A stretch of DNA of 64,000 nt from Paguma larvata (lineage: Eukaryota; Chordata; Mammalia; Carnivora; Viverridae): contig CM057833.1 in assembly GCA_030068075.1 (NCBI GenBank), positions 45,713,587-45,777,586 on the forward strand, in the 5' to 3' direction. The notes under the pieces were generated by a model that did not search any database, had not been told where the DNA came from, and saw nothing but the letters and a program-made list of their open reading frames with translations. Below are positions 29,141 to 39,935 of the stretch, one piece after another. Each line of letters opens with the position of its first letter. Positions within the stretch are counted from its first letter, which is position 1. The position numbers and the translations under genes were made by a program.

Positions 29141-29815
29141 CAAACTTCAGTCAGGCTCCTCAGAGCTCTCTTCTCTACTAGGCCTTGACCTTGGGCCCCA
29201 TCCTTGACATGCTTAAACAAGTTTTTTTTTAGTCTATTTATTTATATTTAGAGAGAGAGGGAAGGAGGGAGGGAAGAAGGGAGGGAGAAAGAGGAGAAAG
29301 AATCCCAAGCAAGCTCCACTTAGCACAGAACCTGACATGAAGCCTGATGCGGGGTTTGATCTCACAGAGAGATCACAACCTGAGCCAATATCAAGAGTTG
29401 GACACTTAACCACTGAGCCACTCAAATGCCCCTGAAACAAGTTTTAGCAAAGAATCCTGCTAAGTCAGTTTAGCAAGAATCCTCCCCCCTTGATATTCAA
29501 TCAAGTTCTTCATCTCCTACCTTTGAAATCTAAGTCTTTGGCCTGCTTTAGCAAGATTCTCATTAAGCCAATTTCATAAGAATATCCCTACCCTTGATGT
29601 CTATCCAAGTCCCTCTTAGTAATTTTCTATCCACTGACCCATTCACGCTGTTCATTGCTATAAATCTCTAGCCATCTTTGCTAGATTCGAGTTGAGCCCA
29701 ATCCTATAATGAGTTCTCTTTCCCTACTGTAGTAGCTCAAATAATATCTGCCTTGCCAATTTTAATGAGGGTCCAGTGAATAATTTCTCTTTAACACAGG
29801 CATACAGAGCTAACC
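29140..29815 (+). repeat. Putative ancient LTR relic, split by a SINE
   Basis: Two AGCAAG-A-ATCCT/ATTCT-type internal repeats, 'tgctataaatctctagccatctttg' (TATA-like) and 'agctcaaataatatctgccttgcc' (worn AATAAA-like) are arranged as in an old retroviral-type LTR. No coding part or second LTR is visible nearby. Family uncertain. A SINE at 29226-29432 interrupts it. Confidence 0.4.
29226..29432 (-). repeat. SINEC_Fc, antisense
   Basis: Ends 'taaccactgagccactcaaatgcccc'. AAACAAGTTTT is duplicated at 29215-29225 and 29435-29445. GA-rich section reads GGAAGGAGGGAGGG. Confidence 0.93.
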
Positions 29816-29874
29816 ACAGTATAAGAAATAATAACACTTGTTTCCATTCCTTGGGCTCCTAATAAAAATAATGA

Positions 29875-29950
29875 TGCCCATAACTAACATTTATTGAGTG
29901 CTTACTTGGGGCCTGGCACTATGCTGAGAACTTTACATACTTTAGTAGCT
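29875..29950 (-). repeat. MIR fragment, antisense
   Basis: 'cataactaacatttattgagtgcttacttggggcctggcactatgctgagaactttacat' is the antisense MIR start. It may belong with the MIR segment at 30290. Confidence 0.85.
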
Positions 29951-30288
29951 ATGCTAAACGTACAACACTCCCTAGCAGCCCTTACCAAAGACTGAGCACA
30001 ATGGGGTACTAGGTTTCTGCCCATTGCAAAAATCCTCTATGGGCAATCTGGGTGTCAGAGATCCCTGTCAGAGTTACCAACACTTGCTCAAAGCTGAGCC
30101 ATAGTCTAGGGTTCTTTCTACCCAAACTTGCTTCCCTCTCCTGCTCCTTTGACAGATGTCAGATCTGCTTCATAGTCTGCAGGCTCTCCCTGATGACTCC
30201 TGCTCCTTTCCCATTTATCTTTCATAGGCATTACTCCCAAAAAGGTATCTTACGTTTCAACTCTGTACTATCATTTACTTCCTGGTGG
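29950..30288. other. No gene seen; possible insertion within a MIR
   Basis: A 91-codon frame (30052-30327) has no domain. The flanking MIR pieces are in compatible order but no target duplication was found. Confidence 0.4.
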
Positions 30289-30289
30289 G

Positions 30290-30450
30290 TCGGAAATAAT
30301 AATGATTGTATACATTATCTCATGTAATCCCCACAACAGTCTCATAAAGTAGATACTACTATTACAACCACTTTATAGATAAAGAAATTGAGACACACAC
30401 GATAAGCAATCCACATACAAATGACAAAGCAAGGATTCAAACCTAAGTAT
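30290..30450 (-). repeat. MIR SINE, antisense
   Basis: 'attatctcatgtaatccccacaacagtctcataaagtagatac', 'tttatagataaagaaattgagacac' and 'aaggattcaaacctaag'. Confidence 0.9.
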
Positions 30451-30454
30451 GACT

Positions 30455-30780
30455 TTGTAATAAAAGCATTAGCATGTAGCCACTTCTATAACAAATATAA
30501 GACAAAGGAAGCAAGAAAATTCTCTAATCATACCCTGTAATTGCCAGTTGAGAAAGGTAGTGAACTTGCAGAGAGATCCAGGTGCTACCAAGCAAGAATA
30601 ATTTCTGCTCTATGTGCAGATCTAAGAAAAGAAAATGGCCCAAGAGAGCTGGGAGATGCAAAAAGGCAGTTCTGATGCTACCACAGTGATGGGTTCCAAT
30701 AAAAGAACAGCATGTAAAGAAAATAACATGATTTTCCTGGATACCCTCTAATAAGCTTTGAATTTTAAAGGACATGTCAA
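30455..30780. other. No gene seen
   Basis: An 88-codon minus frame (30524-30790) has no recognised domain. Confidence 0.5.
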
Positions 30781-30782
30781 AA

Positions 30783-30925
30783 ACATTCATTCACTCACTC
30801 ATTCATTCATTAAGTGTTTATCATGTTACTACCATGAAATAGGCACTTGAGTATGGCAGTGAAAAAGATAGATGCTGTCCCTGCCATAAAAACTTCACGA
30901 TTTATGAGATACAATAGAAAAATCT
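30783..30925 (-). repeat. L2 LINE 3' end with (CATT)n head, antisense
   Basis: 'cattcattcactcactcattcattcattaagtg' then 'ataggcacttgagtatggcagtgaaaaagatagatgctgtccctgcc'. The tetranucleotide is the L2 tail. Confidence 0.88.
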
Positions 30926-31185
30926 TAGGAGGAATTGATCAGAAGGCCAGCCTCCACCATCCTCAACGGTGGAGCTTGGGCAGGATGTTTTACCCTTTTG
31001 ATGGAATCTAAGCACCTGGAACCTGTAAGAACTAAATCAGAAACAGGAGGAGGTTCAAACTGTGCTAAAGCTTACTAAAATACTAAAGTCAATGCGAAGT
31101 GTGTTATTATCAATTTTCAAACTATGAAGGAGAACAAGGAAGGTACAGGCCCAGTACCTTGGAAGTGAATAATGAACGTTTATGC
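30925..31185. other. No gene seen
   Basis: Short unassigned tract between an L2 and a MIR. Confidence 0.5.
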
Positions 31186-31189
31186 AGTG

Positions 31190-31440
31190 AAGGATTGGCA
31201 ATTAGGACTATGGACTCAAGTTGGACTATCTGTGTTTAGTTCTCCCTATAGTCACTTACTAGTTGTGTGATCTCAGGCAAGTTACTTGACCTCTGGGTCC
31301 TCATTTTATAAAGTGCTGGCAATAGCGCTATTAACTCTATAGCATTACTGTAAGGATTAAAAGAGTTCACAAATATATTGTACTTAGAATAGTGCCTGGC
31401 ATAAAGTAAGCACAATATTAAATATTTGCCTTTTTATTAA
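31190..31440 (+). repeat. MIR SINE, sense, full length
   Basis: Complete order: 'ggactatggactcaagttgg', 'cacttactagttgtgtgatctcaggcaagttacttgacctctgg', 'gcattactgtaaggattaaaagag', 'agaatagtgcctggcataaagtaagcac'. One of the best preserved MIRs here. Confidence 0.96.
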
Positions 31441-31619
31441 CCCCTGGAATCTATCCTAGTTGACACTCTAGACCGTAGCATGACTACTTCCCAATCCTGA
31501 CTCTAGCCTGATTTACTCTCTACTATGAATCTGCCCAACACTGTTTCTGTAAATTAGATGGACCCATCCATAGTTAATCAAACAGAACCCAGTAAGACAG
31601 AGCTTTGGACTTAAGTCCT

Positions 31620-32095
31620 GGAGCTTCTAGTCAGGATCCCAGAAGAAAACAGATGGCACACTTGATTAGGATAATAAGATTATTTACAAAGTTGTTGGCA
31701 GGGTGTAAGAAAGCCATAGGGGATACTGTGGCACCATGGCACTAGTAGGAAATGGGGCTCCCTGACTTCTCTAGGTCTGAAGGGGCAAAGGGAAGGAGTG
31801 GTTAACAGAACCCAGAGAGTATAACAGGGACAAAGACCTGGGGTTGAGGGATGCAAGACATCCTGAAGTGGTCTAAAGAGAGAAACCTGGGGGAATGAAT
31901 CCCTTGACTTCATTTCTTTCCTTCCCAGCCTCCTTCCAGTGTCTTTTATTCCCCATTGGCAGAACTCATTGAGAAACCAGATGATAAGAGATATATTTAC
32001 TCTCAGTGTAGTCTGCCTCCTGGGGCACAGAACAGGATGAAGAATGGTAGACAGTAGATCTAAAAAGGCTAACAGAAGTTACCCAGCATAAATTC
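31620..32095 (-). repeat. Ancient interspersed repeat, family uncertain
   Basis: 'gatcccagaagaaaacagatggcacac', 'ccagtgtcttttattccccattggcagaac' and 'gtagtctgcctcctggggcacagaacaggatgaagaatgg' are hallmarks of a common old mammalian repeat. Name not certain. Confidence 0.6.
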
Positions 32096-32670
32096 TAGCC
32101 TGAGAGCATAATTTTTTCTTTGCTTCATGCTCCATCCTTGAGTTTTCATTGTTCCTGAACTGTTGGCTTTATCTCCCAGTCGCAGCCTTAATCCCACTCC
32201 ATGAACCTAATTACAGACCGAGTCCTTTGGTTGTGTTCTTGGTAATATCTCTTGGATGTGGTGTCTGTTCTAACTCCTCCTTTTAAACTTGGCCTCATGC
32301 CCATTCAACATGTCCCAGTAAGCACTCAAAGCAAGCCATAAACTGTCTATTCTGTTCTGGTTATCTGTCTGATTCCAAAATCCTGGTTCTATGCTTTGGG
32401 CTCGACATCTTCCTTTTGATGTGTTCCTCCTTTTTTCCAGTTGGCCATGCATTTGGCTTTAGATATTGGCTTCCCATGTGGTTCCTGAGGCTCTGTTGGA
32501 TCCCTCGACTTTTGTAGCCCCCCCTCTGTTTCAAGTGGAAGCTCCCCACTACCTTGAATCTCCCAACTGCTGGACAGTCTACAACTCTGAGCCTCAATAT
32601 CCAAAAACATAACATTTTGCACTTAATTTTGACTTTTTTTTACTATCACAGCAAGATCTGCCATCTCTCT
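32095..32670. other. No gene seen
   Basis: Three overlapping minus-strand frames of 60-84 codons lack domains. Pyrimidine-rich on the plus strand. Confidence 0.5.
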
Positions 32671-32674
32671 GATC

Positions 32675-32805
32675 TTATTGGATCTTCAAAACAATCATAG
32701 GAGGTGTATGTGATTTTTGCTCTATTTTAGTAAGCTGACTCTTGGTAAAGTTAAGTGATGCCAAATGATGCACATCTGGTAACTACTATGCACTAGGCTA
32801 CCTTC
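32675..32805 (-). repeat. MIR SINE, antisense
   Basis: 'gatcttcaaaacaatcataggaggtgtatgtgatttttgctc' and 'ggtaaagttaagtgatgccaaatgatgcacatctggtaac'. Confidence 0.75.
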
Positions 32806-32819
32806 TCCACACAGACTAT

Positions 32820-32955
32820 CTCACCACAGTCTAAGCTCAATGACAACAGGTGTTTTATCTTTGTTTGGTTCACTACATTTTCTCCAGTGCCTAAGGGAGT
32901 AATTGTCAAAATAGAAGCTCAGCAAATGTTTATTGAATGAATACTGAATGAATGA
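32820..32955 (+). repeat. L2 LINE 3' end, sense
   Basis: 'cagtctaagctcaatgacaacaggtgttttatctttgtttggttcactacattttctccagtgcc' ending 'gctcagcaaatgtttattgaatgaatactgaatgaatg'. Confidence 0.93.
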
Positions 32956-33130
32956 TTCCATTGGATCCTCATCACAACCCCATAAGGGATGTATTACTGT
33001 TTTCTTCATATTCTAGGAGAGAAAACTTTGGAAGCTGCAAGAAGGTAAGTAACTTCTCCTAAATTGCATACATCTAGTTAGTAAGACTCTAACTCAACTG
33101 TGATTCCAAGTCCTTGCTCTAAAGTGTGCT
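32955..33130 (-). repeat. MIR SINE, antisense
   Basis: 'ggatcctcatcacaaccccataagggatg', 'gagagaaaactttggaagctgcaagaaggtaagtaac' and 'ctctaactcaactgtgattccaag'. Confidence 0.85.
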
Positions 33131-33500
33131 GTTCTCAATGTGAACAGGGACCAGGGCTGGACTATAAATGGTTTGTTTCTGGTTTTGATGACCTAAGTAT
33201 AGAAACTGAGAGTGAGCTTTTGGAAAATCTTATAGCAATTTGACATTGCTATGACTTCCCGATACGAAACCAGTGCCTTGTCTCATTGTATAGGATACAA
33301 ACTAGGATGATGTTGAATTTACAGAGACAAGTTGCTGGGGTGCAAAGCACATGGTTGTAGTAAGACCATGTACCAATTCACAGTTGATTAGAAATAAAAG
33401 ATGAGTGTACGCCTTTCCCACAGAAGTTTGAGAGGCACTGCTCCAATTTACTCCATGTGTGCCAAAGGCAATGTTTTCTTTTTTTCTTTTTTTTGGTTCT
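33130..33500. other. No gene seen
   Basis: Unassigned; may include a worn MER5-like scrap around 33260-33430. Confidence 0.4.
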
Positions 33501-33860
33501 CTTCATTCAGCAAACATTCACTGAACTATTTCTCTCTTTTTTTTTAATGTTTATCCATTTATTTTTGAGAGAGAGAAACAGAGAGAGAGAGAGAGCAACT
33601 GAGGGAAGGAGAGAGGGAGACATAGAATCTAAAGCAGGCTCCACATGGTCAGCAGAGAGTCCAATGTGGGTTCGAACCCATGAACAATAAGATCATGACC
33701 TGAGCTGAAGCCGGATGCTTAACCAACTAAACCACCCAGGTGCTCCTTACTGAGCAATTTCTATGTGCCAGTCCCTGGGTTGAGTGCTGGGGTACAGAAT
33801 GGATAAAACAGCCTTACCAAATTTAGCTGACCCATGGAGTTTACACATACTTCATGTAGC
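33500..33860 (-). repeat. L2 LINE 3' end, antisense, split by a SINE
   Basis: 'cttcattcagcaaacattcactgaactatttct' before the SINE, and 'atttctatgtgccagtccctgggttgagtgctggggtacagaatggataaaac' after it, form one L2 terminus. Confidence 0.9.
33534..33747 (-). repeat. SINEC_Fc, antisense, inside L2
   Basis: 'taatgtttatccatttatttttgagag' to 'accaactaaaccacccaggtgctcc'. Target duplication ACTGAACTATTTCT (33520-33533) and ACTGAGCAATTTCT (33749-33762). Confidence 0.95.
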
Positions 33861-34305
33861 TGTGTGTTCATAGTCTTCTCTTGGGTAACAAAGAAATGAT
33901 TTAAGGAAAATTCCTACCAATGGAGAGTGAACTGATGAAGCCACTTGGGCTCTCTGTTGTGCCCTGGAAAAGTATAGTCCATTTTAGAGTCACAATGACA
34001 GGAGTGCAGCCCTGAGATGGGAACACAGAAGACACAGGGTATGAACTGATTTACACAGAAGAACTGATGTTTTATTCTGTTAGGTAATTGTGACGTCATT
34101 GTGAACTGGTTTATGCTATTTGCATCCATAATAATAATATTCTGACCCTCCCCTGAATGTTTTAAAAGTGTACCTAAGACAATGATTCCATGGATGCCAA
34201 GGTGGTCAATCATTGCAAAAGAAAAGGAATGATCAGTTCAATGAAAAGAACTGATTAAAGCACTAAATTCTCCCCACAGAGCCCATGTTCAGAATCAAAC
34301 AGACT
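33860..34305. other. No gene seen
   Basis: A 99-codon minus frame (33914-34213) has no domain. Contains 'aattgtgacgtcattgtg', an exact CRE/AP-1-type TGACGTCA word at 34091-34098, outside any recognised repeat. Confidence 0.5.
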
Positions 34306-34309
34306 ATGT

Positions 34310-34505
34310 AAGTCCTGGGTCCACTGCATACTGGCCTGTGGCCATATGCAAGAGACTTAACATCTGTGAGAGGCTGAATACTTATCTGTAAAATAAAGGT
34401 AATAATTCTTACTCTCTAGTGTTTTGTAGGAATTTGTCCTACAAATTCAATACAGAACTGTGCAACAATACTTAGTAAATGGCTGTGATGATTATTTTTA
34501 TTTGT
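34310..34505 (+). repeat. MIR SINE, sense
   Basis: 'tcctgggtccactgcatactggcctgtggccatatgcaagagacttaac', 'acttatctgtaaaataaaggtaataattcttactctc' and 'aatacttagtaaatggctg'. A 13-bp near-palindrome ('aggaatttgtcctacaaattc') lies in its middle. Confidence 0.88.
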
Positions 34506-34589
34506 TTGTTGTCATTGTTGCTGTTAGTCATATTAGGCACAAAGCTTGGCAGGAAGGTCTGAAGGTGCACACTTACCTCTGTCAAGTGC

Positions 34590-34675
34590 AGCAGGCTGTG
34601 TAAGTGTGAATCTTGGCTCTGTTGCTTACTTACTGGCACATAACAGGTGCTATGCAAATGTTTATTAAAAATAAC
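34590..34675 (+). repeat. MIR/L2 fragment, sense
   Basis: 'gtgtgaatcttggctctgttgcttactta' (MIR-like) runs into 'ctggcacataacaggtgctatgcaaatgtttatt'. Confidence 0.65.
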
Positions 34676-34727
34676 CTAAACTAAAATGGTAAGTTTTATC
34701 CATAGAAGAAACCAGAGCCTAAGCTAA

Positions 34728-34880
34728 GAACTCATTCATTCAATACTCATTTTCTGAGGGCTACCATGAGCCAGGATGCTTCTCGGCACTGGTGATGCAA
34801 AGTGAATAGGCTATATAGTTCCTGCCCTGTGGTGCTCAAATTGAGGGAAGACGGCAGACAAGACAAGAAATTGATACAGA
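34728..34880 (-). repeat. L2 LINE 3' end, antisense
   Basis: 'ctcattcattcaatactcattttctgagggctaccatgagccagg', 'ggcactggtgatgcaaagtgaatagg', 'ttcctgccctgtggtgctc'. Confidence 0.9.
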
Positions 34881-35080
34881 AAGGGGTGGAGGGAGGGTGT
34901 GGGGTAAAGAAAGAGCAGTACAACAAGGAAGGCTGGAGACTGGAGAGGGATGTCAACCTGAAAGAGGATTCTTGTGTTCAGTCGTTAAGCAAACAAGAAG
35001 GAAACAACTGTCCACAAGCCAGATACCTGAACAGAGAGTAACACCTGACCATTGAAGAAGTCAGCACACTTATAGCTGCC
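34880..35080 (-). repeat. Possible continuation of L2, antisense
   Basis: 'ggcagacaagacaagaaattgatac' and later text follow the antisense L2 weakly. Confidence 0.4.
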
Positions 35081-35215
35081 TCTTTGCTATCTGTCTCCCC
35101 ATACTGATGTCAGGATCACCTGCTTTGTTCTCCACTGTCTTCCCAGAACCTCACAGGCATTTAGTTTGTTCTTAATAAATGTTTGTAAAATGAATAAATA
35201 TTCCAGATCTATTTG
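35080..35215 (+). repeat. L2 LINE 3' end, sense
   Basis: 'tctccactgtcttcccagaacctcacaggcatttagtttgttcttaataaatgtttgtaaaatgaataaat'. Confidence 0.8.
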
Positions 35216-35640
35216 CAAGAGGTTTCCTATCTTGAGTTGTATGATAATAATAGCTAGTACATATAAACATTATTTTGTTACAAGCACTACTTTAATACTG
35301 AGTATTATCTTATTTAATCATTACAATGACCTATAACCAGTTAGTTGTCCAAAAAATGTTGTTGCAACTCTTATGTGCTCAGCACTGATAGATGCTGGGA
35401 AGGAACAAGAGTACTCAGCTTGGTGCTCTTCCATCCATCTTTTACAAAGTGCCCCTTTCACTCCCCTTCTCTCCCTGTTTAACTCTAAGTCATCCTTAGA
35501 AAACCCAACCAGGTAACTTCTGCCAAGAAGGCCATCCCATGATCTCATGGGAGTTGGGGTATTTGCTTCTACCTGTTCTGTGCCCCCCTAACATCCTCTA
35601 CATCCTTAGGGCAGGCAGAAGTTCTAGGAATGGCTCTAAA
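35215..35640. other. No gene seen; likely MIR/L2 scraps
   Basis: 35260-35330 has weak antisense MIR order ('acaagcactactttaatactgagtattatcttatttaatcattac'). Confidence 0.45.
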
Positions 35641-36215
35641 GATTCCCATGACCTAAGCCTTGGAATCTGTGAATATGAAGAGATATTGCTCCCGTGAGTG
35701 GGTTTTGTTATAAGGCATGGCTGACCTTTAAAAGGGAAGAGGAACCATGTGAGCCAGACCTAATTACAAGGGTCCTTAAAAATACGTTACTTTCTTAGGC
35801 TGGTGATAGAAGGAAAAGGCAGAAAAGGAAGGCAGAGAAAGTCAAATCATGAGAAGGATTCCACCCTCCACTGCTGGTTTGAAGATGGAAGAAAGGGGCC
35901 ATATGAGAAAGAATACAGTTGACCTCTAGAACACTGAGCAGCCCCTGGCTTGACAGCCAGTAAGGAAACAACCTTAAATCTACAACCTCAAAGAACTGGA
36001 CTCCACCACTGTTTTGAACGAGTTTGGAAGTGATTCTTCCTACAGATAGAAGCCCAGCCCAGGCAACACCCTGACCCTGACCTTGTGAGAACCTGATCAG
36101 ATGACCCATCTCAACCTATCTGGATTCTGACCTATAGAACTATGAGCTAATAAATACGTGTTATGTTTAGCTGTTAAATATGTGGTGATTTGTTATACAA
36201 CAATAGAAAACAAAT
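35640..36215 (+). repeat. Ancient interspersed repeat, family uncertain
   Basis: 'acaagggtccttaaaaatacg', 'ttgaagatggaagaaaggggccatatgag', 'ggattctgacctatagaactatgagctaataaatacg' and the end 'ttgttatacaacaatagaaaacaaata' match a very common old repeat terminus. The 5128-5600 tract looks like the same kind read in the opposite direction. Confidence 0.75.
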
Positions 36216-36234
36216 ATATCCCTCTATCCTAACA

Positions 36235-36385
36235 TCCTCTGTGTAAACGTCTGTTTATTTGCCTATATCCCTCTCCAGACTGAGTTCCTCAAAGGCAGGG
36301 ACTGTGCCTGTGTCTCTTTATCTTCAATGCATGGCAGAGAGTAGCTTCCCTATAAATATGTATCCTTGAACTTAAATAAATTCAA
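36235..36385 (+). repeat. L2 LINE 3' end, sense
   Basis: 'ctccagactgagttcctcaaaggcagggactgtgcctgtgtctctttatcttcaatgcatggc' is the L2 'gtaagctccatgagggcagggac' region. Confidence 0.92.
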
Positions 36386-36895
36386 ACAAGTTTAAGGATC
36401 TGAACTGAGCACACATTAAAAAAAACGAGAGAACAATTCAGGAGATAATGTGATTCGGTGCCAGATTATGTGGCTCAAATCACAGCTGCCATGACAGGTC
36501 TGAGGTAGGTGCAGGTTGGAACATCCAGGGAAGACTTTAGCTTGTTCCCTTTCAACTAAACACCCCCTCACTTCACACTGCTAATGCTAACTGAATCTGA
36601 CCCAGTGGAGGAGATGGATACTCCTATAAGCTCCAGATGGACCTTTCAGGTATAACTTTTATGTCTTTGCTGAGATTGCATCCTGGGTAAACAACCCACA
36701 GACATTTAGCCTCCAGTGACTTTGATGAGACCTAAGATGACTTCAAGTCTATCTATAGGCCTCATCTAAGGAGCTGTCCAAGAAGTGGGCCATCCTCAGT
36801 GATTGTGACCCAGACCCAAAATTGTGTTCCTGCCTCCCCGAGGATCCAAAGAGAATTCAGTCAGATAGAATCAAATGTGAGACCTCTGTGGACTA
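36385..36895. other. No gene seen
   Basis: No recognised repeat or exon. Confidence 0.5.
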
Positions 36896-36899
36896 ACCC

Positions 36900-37025
36900 C
36901 TGTATTTTACAGATGAGGAAACTGAGAGACAGAGAGGAGAAATAAGTAGTCTATTCCTAAAGAGCAAATTAGTATGAGAGTGAGGTAGCCCAGGGTCTCT
37001 GATTCCCTAATCCACCTGTCACTGC
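36900..37025 (-). repeat. MIR SINE, antisense
   Basis: 'tgtattttacagatgaggaaactgagagacagagagg' then 'agcccagggtctctgattccctaatcc'. Confidence 0.9.
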
Positions 37026-37490
37026 CTCCCAGCATCCATTTGATTAATGGCCTCAGGCTCTTATTCCTCTCCAGGGAGTTTAGATCTTTACTCACCTCAA
37101 AATGTAAGACCAGAAAGGCAGAAAGAATGAATTTTCTTAGCTAATCCAAGCATGCATTGTAAATCTTTGTCTTCTGCCTGACGTGCTGAATGTAACCCTC
37201 TCTGCAGCTAACAGACATTTGGCATCTTTCCATAGTGATGGTATTGGTTCTGGAAGGACAACTCTCTCATAGCCAGAAAGCAGATCACTGAAAAAATAAA
37301 TTTTCAAGAAAGGAAGGTTTTTAGAGTCCAGGAAAAGTGTGCTGGGCATTCATGTGGGCCAGAAATATTTCTGAGGGAATTGGGAAGAGCACATTCCCAA
37401 GATTAGTAAGTGATTAGTACTTTTGGAGTGCAGAGGTGACAGGGAGAGAGATACACACTTTGTTTAGGTGTCAGCTAGGGCCTTTTCATT
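37025..37490. other. No gene seen
   Basis: Short frames only; unassigned sequence. Confidence 0.5.
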
Positions 37491-37640
37491 TAATACAGAC
37501 CAATACATTTTACTTCCTTCCTCAAACACTTGCAAAGGCTGCAGCCTACAAAATAAAATCCAAAACTTATATTTTGGCATTCATGGCTACTGATATTTTA
37601 GTCTCAAATTATTTTCCTGTTTCATATTCCATTTTCACAC
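37490..37640 (+). repeat. L2 LINE upstream 3' region, sense
   Basis: 'ctgcagcctacaaaataaaatccaaaacttatattttggcattcatggc' matches the L2 phrase 'aggataaagtccaaactccttagcctggcattcaaggc'. Confidence 0.7.
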
Positions 37641-37735
37641 TGTTTTGGATTAAGATGTTTTTGTTGCATGTAACAGAAACCAAACTTGAACTAACACACA
37701 AAAAAGGGGGGTTTATAATAAAACTTTTGTGTGAT
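37640..37735. repeat. Ancient repeat fragment, uncertain family
   Basis: 'ttgttgcatgtaacagaaaccaaacttgaactaacacacaaaaaagg' is the opening of a common old repeat; 45800-46300 is a longer copy of the same type. Confidence 0.55.
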
Positions 37736-37737
37736 TC

Positions 37738-37946
37738 ATTTTTTTTAATGTTTTTATTTTATTTTTGAGAGACAGAGTGTGAGCAGGGGAGGGGAAGAGA
37801 GAGAGAGGAAGATACAGAATCTGAAGCAGGCTCCAGGCTGTGAGCTGTCAGCACATAGCCCGACGCAGGGCTTGAACCCACAGACCGTGAGATCATGACC
37901 TGAGCCGAAGTCGGATGTTTAACCGACTGAGCCACCCAGGCGCCCC
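37738..37946 (-). repeat. SINEC_Fc, antisense, young
   Basis: Ends 'taaccgactgagccacccaggcgcccc'. A perfect 14-bp target duplication CTTTTGTGTGATTC lies at 37724-37737 and 37947-37960. Confidence 0.97.
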
Positions 37947-37960
37947 CTTTTGTGTGATTC

Positions 37961-38570
37961 GTAGAATCCATGGACAGAAATGTGACAGGGACAATTGGAA
38001 CTGGGGACTCAAATATTCTTAGGACTCCTCTCCTCCTGCCTCCTCCACATAATTCCTTTATTTTTTTTTCTCTAGCTGCAGGATGACTTTTCTTTACACT
38101 ACAAGGAGAAAATGTATGGCTGACAACTGCTTCCAAGTATCATATCTTACATCTTCAGTAACTGGTTAAGTTATTGACTTCTCTGTATAAGTTTCTGTTC
38201 TAAAATTCCAAGGGATCAAAACTCATTGGCCCCATTTGGGTCCCATATCCTCCATGAAGTCAGTAAACTGAGCACAGTTTTAGAGGCTCTTAAACAAGCA
38301 TGGAAGTTCCCATGGTTGCTCTTTCTAGAAAACAAGTGCTCATATGATATCCAATAGATGTCCACGATCTTTCTCTCAACGTGCTCTATCCAACTCTTAT
38401 ATTTACTTCATTCTCACATTTCCTGGGTTCTAGGTGGTCATAGACTCCCTGTGTTTTCAGGATTCACTCAAAAACCAGGCAATGATGCCCACAGTGAAGA
38501 GGGAACTAGAGAAGGCAGATTACTATGGCTAGGAAAATTGTTCTTCTTACTTCTCATGGGTGAATAATAG
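37961..38570. other. No gene seen
   Basis: Unassigned; no exon or RNA gene recognised. Confidence 0.5.
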
Positions 38571-38574
38571 CAAT

Positions 38575-38800
38575 CATTTATTCATTCATTCAACAAACAT
38601 TTGTTGAGCTCATACTCTTTGCCAAGAACAATGCTAGGTATGATATGGAGAGAATAATCCATACTCTCCTGCCTGGAAGAACCTCGCATTCTAATGAAGA
38701 AAATAGAGCATGAACAGATAATTCTAAAATATCGTGCAATGTGCCTGGATAGAGGTACATTTGGAGAGCATTGGTGACACAGAAAGGACACCCTGGAAAG
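38575..38800 (-). repeat. L2 LINE 3' end, antisense
   Basis: 'atttattcattcattcaacaaacatttgttgagctcatactctttgccaagaacaatgctagg' then 'cctggaagaacctcgcattctaatgaag'. Confidence 0.93.
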
Positions 38801-38919
38801 GCTCGTAGGGGTGCCACTACTTAAGTTGAAGGTGCAGTAGATTCCGCTGAAAGCAGCAGTCATGAGAGGGTGAAGTAGCCACCAACTACTATTAATAATC
38901 TCAGACCAGCCAGGGGACT

Positions 38920-39130
38920 CATCTTCTATGTGTCAGGCACTGTTGTGTGTTTTATATTAATTTTCTCATTTAATCTCCACAAAAACCTTGTGAGGTAGGT
39001 ACTATCATTACCATTTTAGAGATGGAGAAACTGAGATTCTGAAAAGTGGGGAAACTTGCCCAAGTTCTTGATGTGGCTTATGGGGCAGTCCTGGGGTTTA
39101 CACCTAAATCTGTTTCAACCAAATCGCATT
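38920..39130 (-). repeat. MIR SINE, antisense, near full length
   Basis: 'ctatgtgtcaggcactgttgtgtgttttatattaattttctcatttaatctccacaaaaaccttgtgaggtaggtactatcattacc' and 'gagatggagaaactgagattctg'. Among the best preserved MIRs here. Confidence 0.97.
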
Positions 39131-39299
39131 CTCAAAGCACGTCAGGGATTATCAGAAGCCCAAAGTAGTTTCTATGAATAAGATTCTATGATTCAAGGTC
39201 TGGCTGAGTTGAGCGCAGATGTACCAGATTCCTATTTGCACCTGGGCCAGTCCTGAGTCCTCTACCCTCAAATTCATCTTTACCTTTCCTCTGCTCACT

Positions 39300-39780
39300 G
39301 CTGTATCTCAGAGGTACTGAGACCTGAGACTGGGTTTCTCAGATTTGTACATCAGCTGATTTCAAATGAGGTCAGCCAATGGGAGCCAACAGATTAGAGG
39401 GTGAGGGAAGGGAAAAGCCAGCTTTTTCTCCCCCTCCCTCCCTTCCTCCTCAGGGCAGCCTCTCTGGCAATGGTTGCATCCTCCCCCACCCCATAGCTCT
39501 AGCTCCCACCTGGTAGGTTTCTTAGGGTTCTAGGCTGCCCCCAGCTGACCCTAGCTCTAGCAATACCACTTCCTCCCCCTAGTTTAGAAGTTGTAGTGGC
39601 TTCCCGGTGTTGCCGATCTCTGAGGTGCCTCATATCTCCTCTTGCCTTCTCACATCCCCCGTTACCTATGGAGCTAACTTCCTATGTTAAATTTCCTCCT
39701 ATTTCCACAAAAAGTCTTCCTTCCCTAAGAGAGACTATAATACCACTCTATCTCAAATAATCTTTCCCATCTTCCACATC
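39300..39780 (+). repeat. Ancient interspersed repeat, copy 2 of 3
   Basis: 'ttgtagtggcttcccggtgttgccgatctctgaggtgcctcat' matches the 20830-21170 copy. Pyrimidine-rich section 39425-39500. Confidence 0.6.
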
Positions 39781-39799
39781 CCCATCAACCAGTTTATCA

Positions 39800-39935
39800 G
39801 TGCAATAAATTCAACAAATTATTTGTTACTATACTTCTAATATGTGCCATGCACTCTGCCAGGTGATCAAGATCTTAAGATAAGACTCAGTCACTGCCTT
39901 TGGTAAGCTGACCGTCCAAATTTTCTTGGAAGTTA
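39800..39935 (-). repeat. L2 LINE 3' end, antisense
   Basis: 'aattatttgttactatacttctaatatgtgccatgcactctgcc' then 'agtcactgcctttggtaagctgacc'. Confidence 0.75.

Noticed and set aside
35795..36109. 104-codon minus-strand frame
   Set aside because: Within an ancient interspersed repeat.
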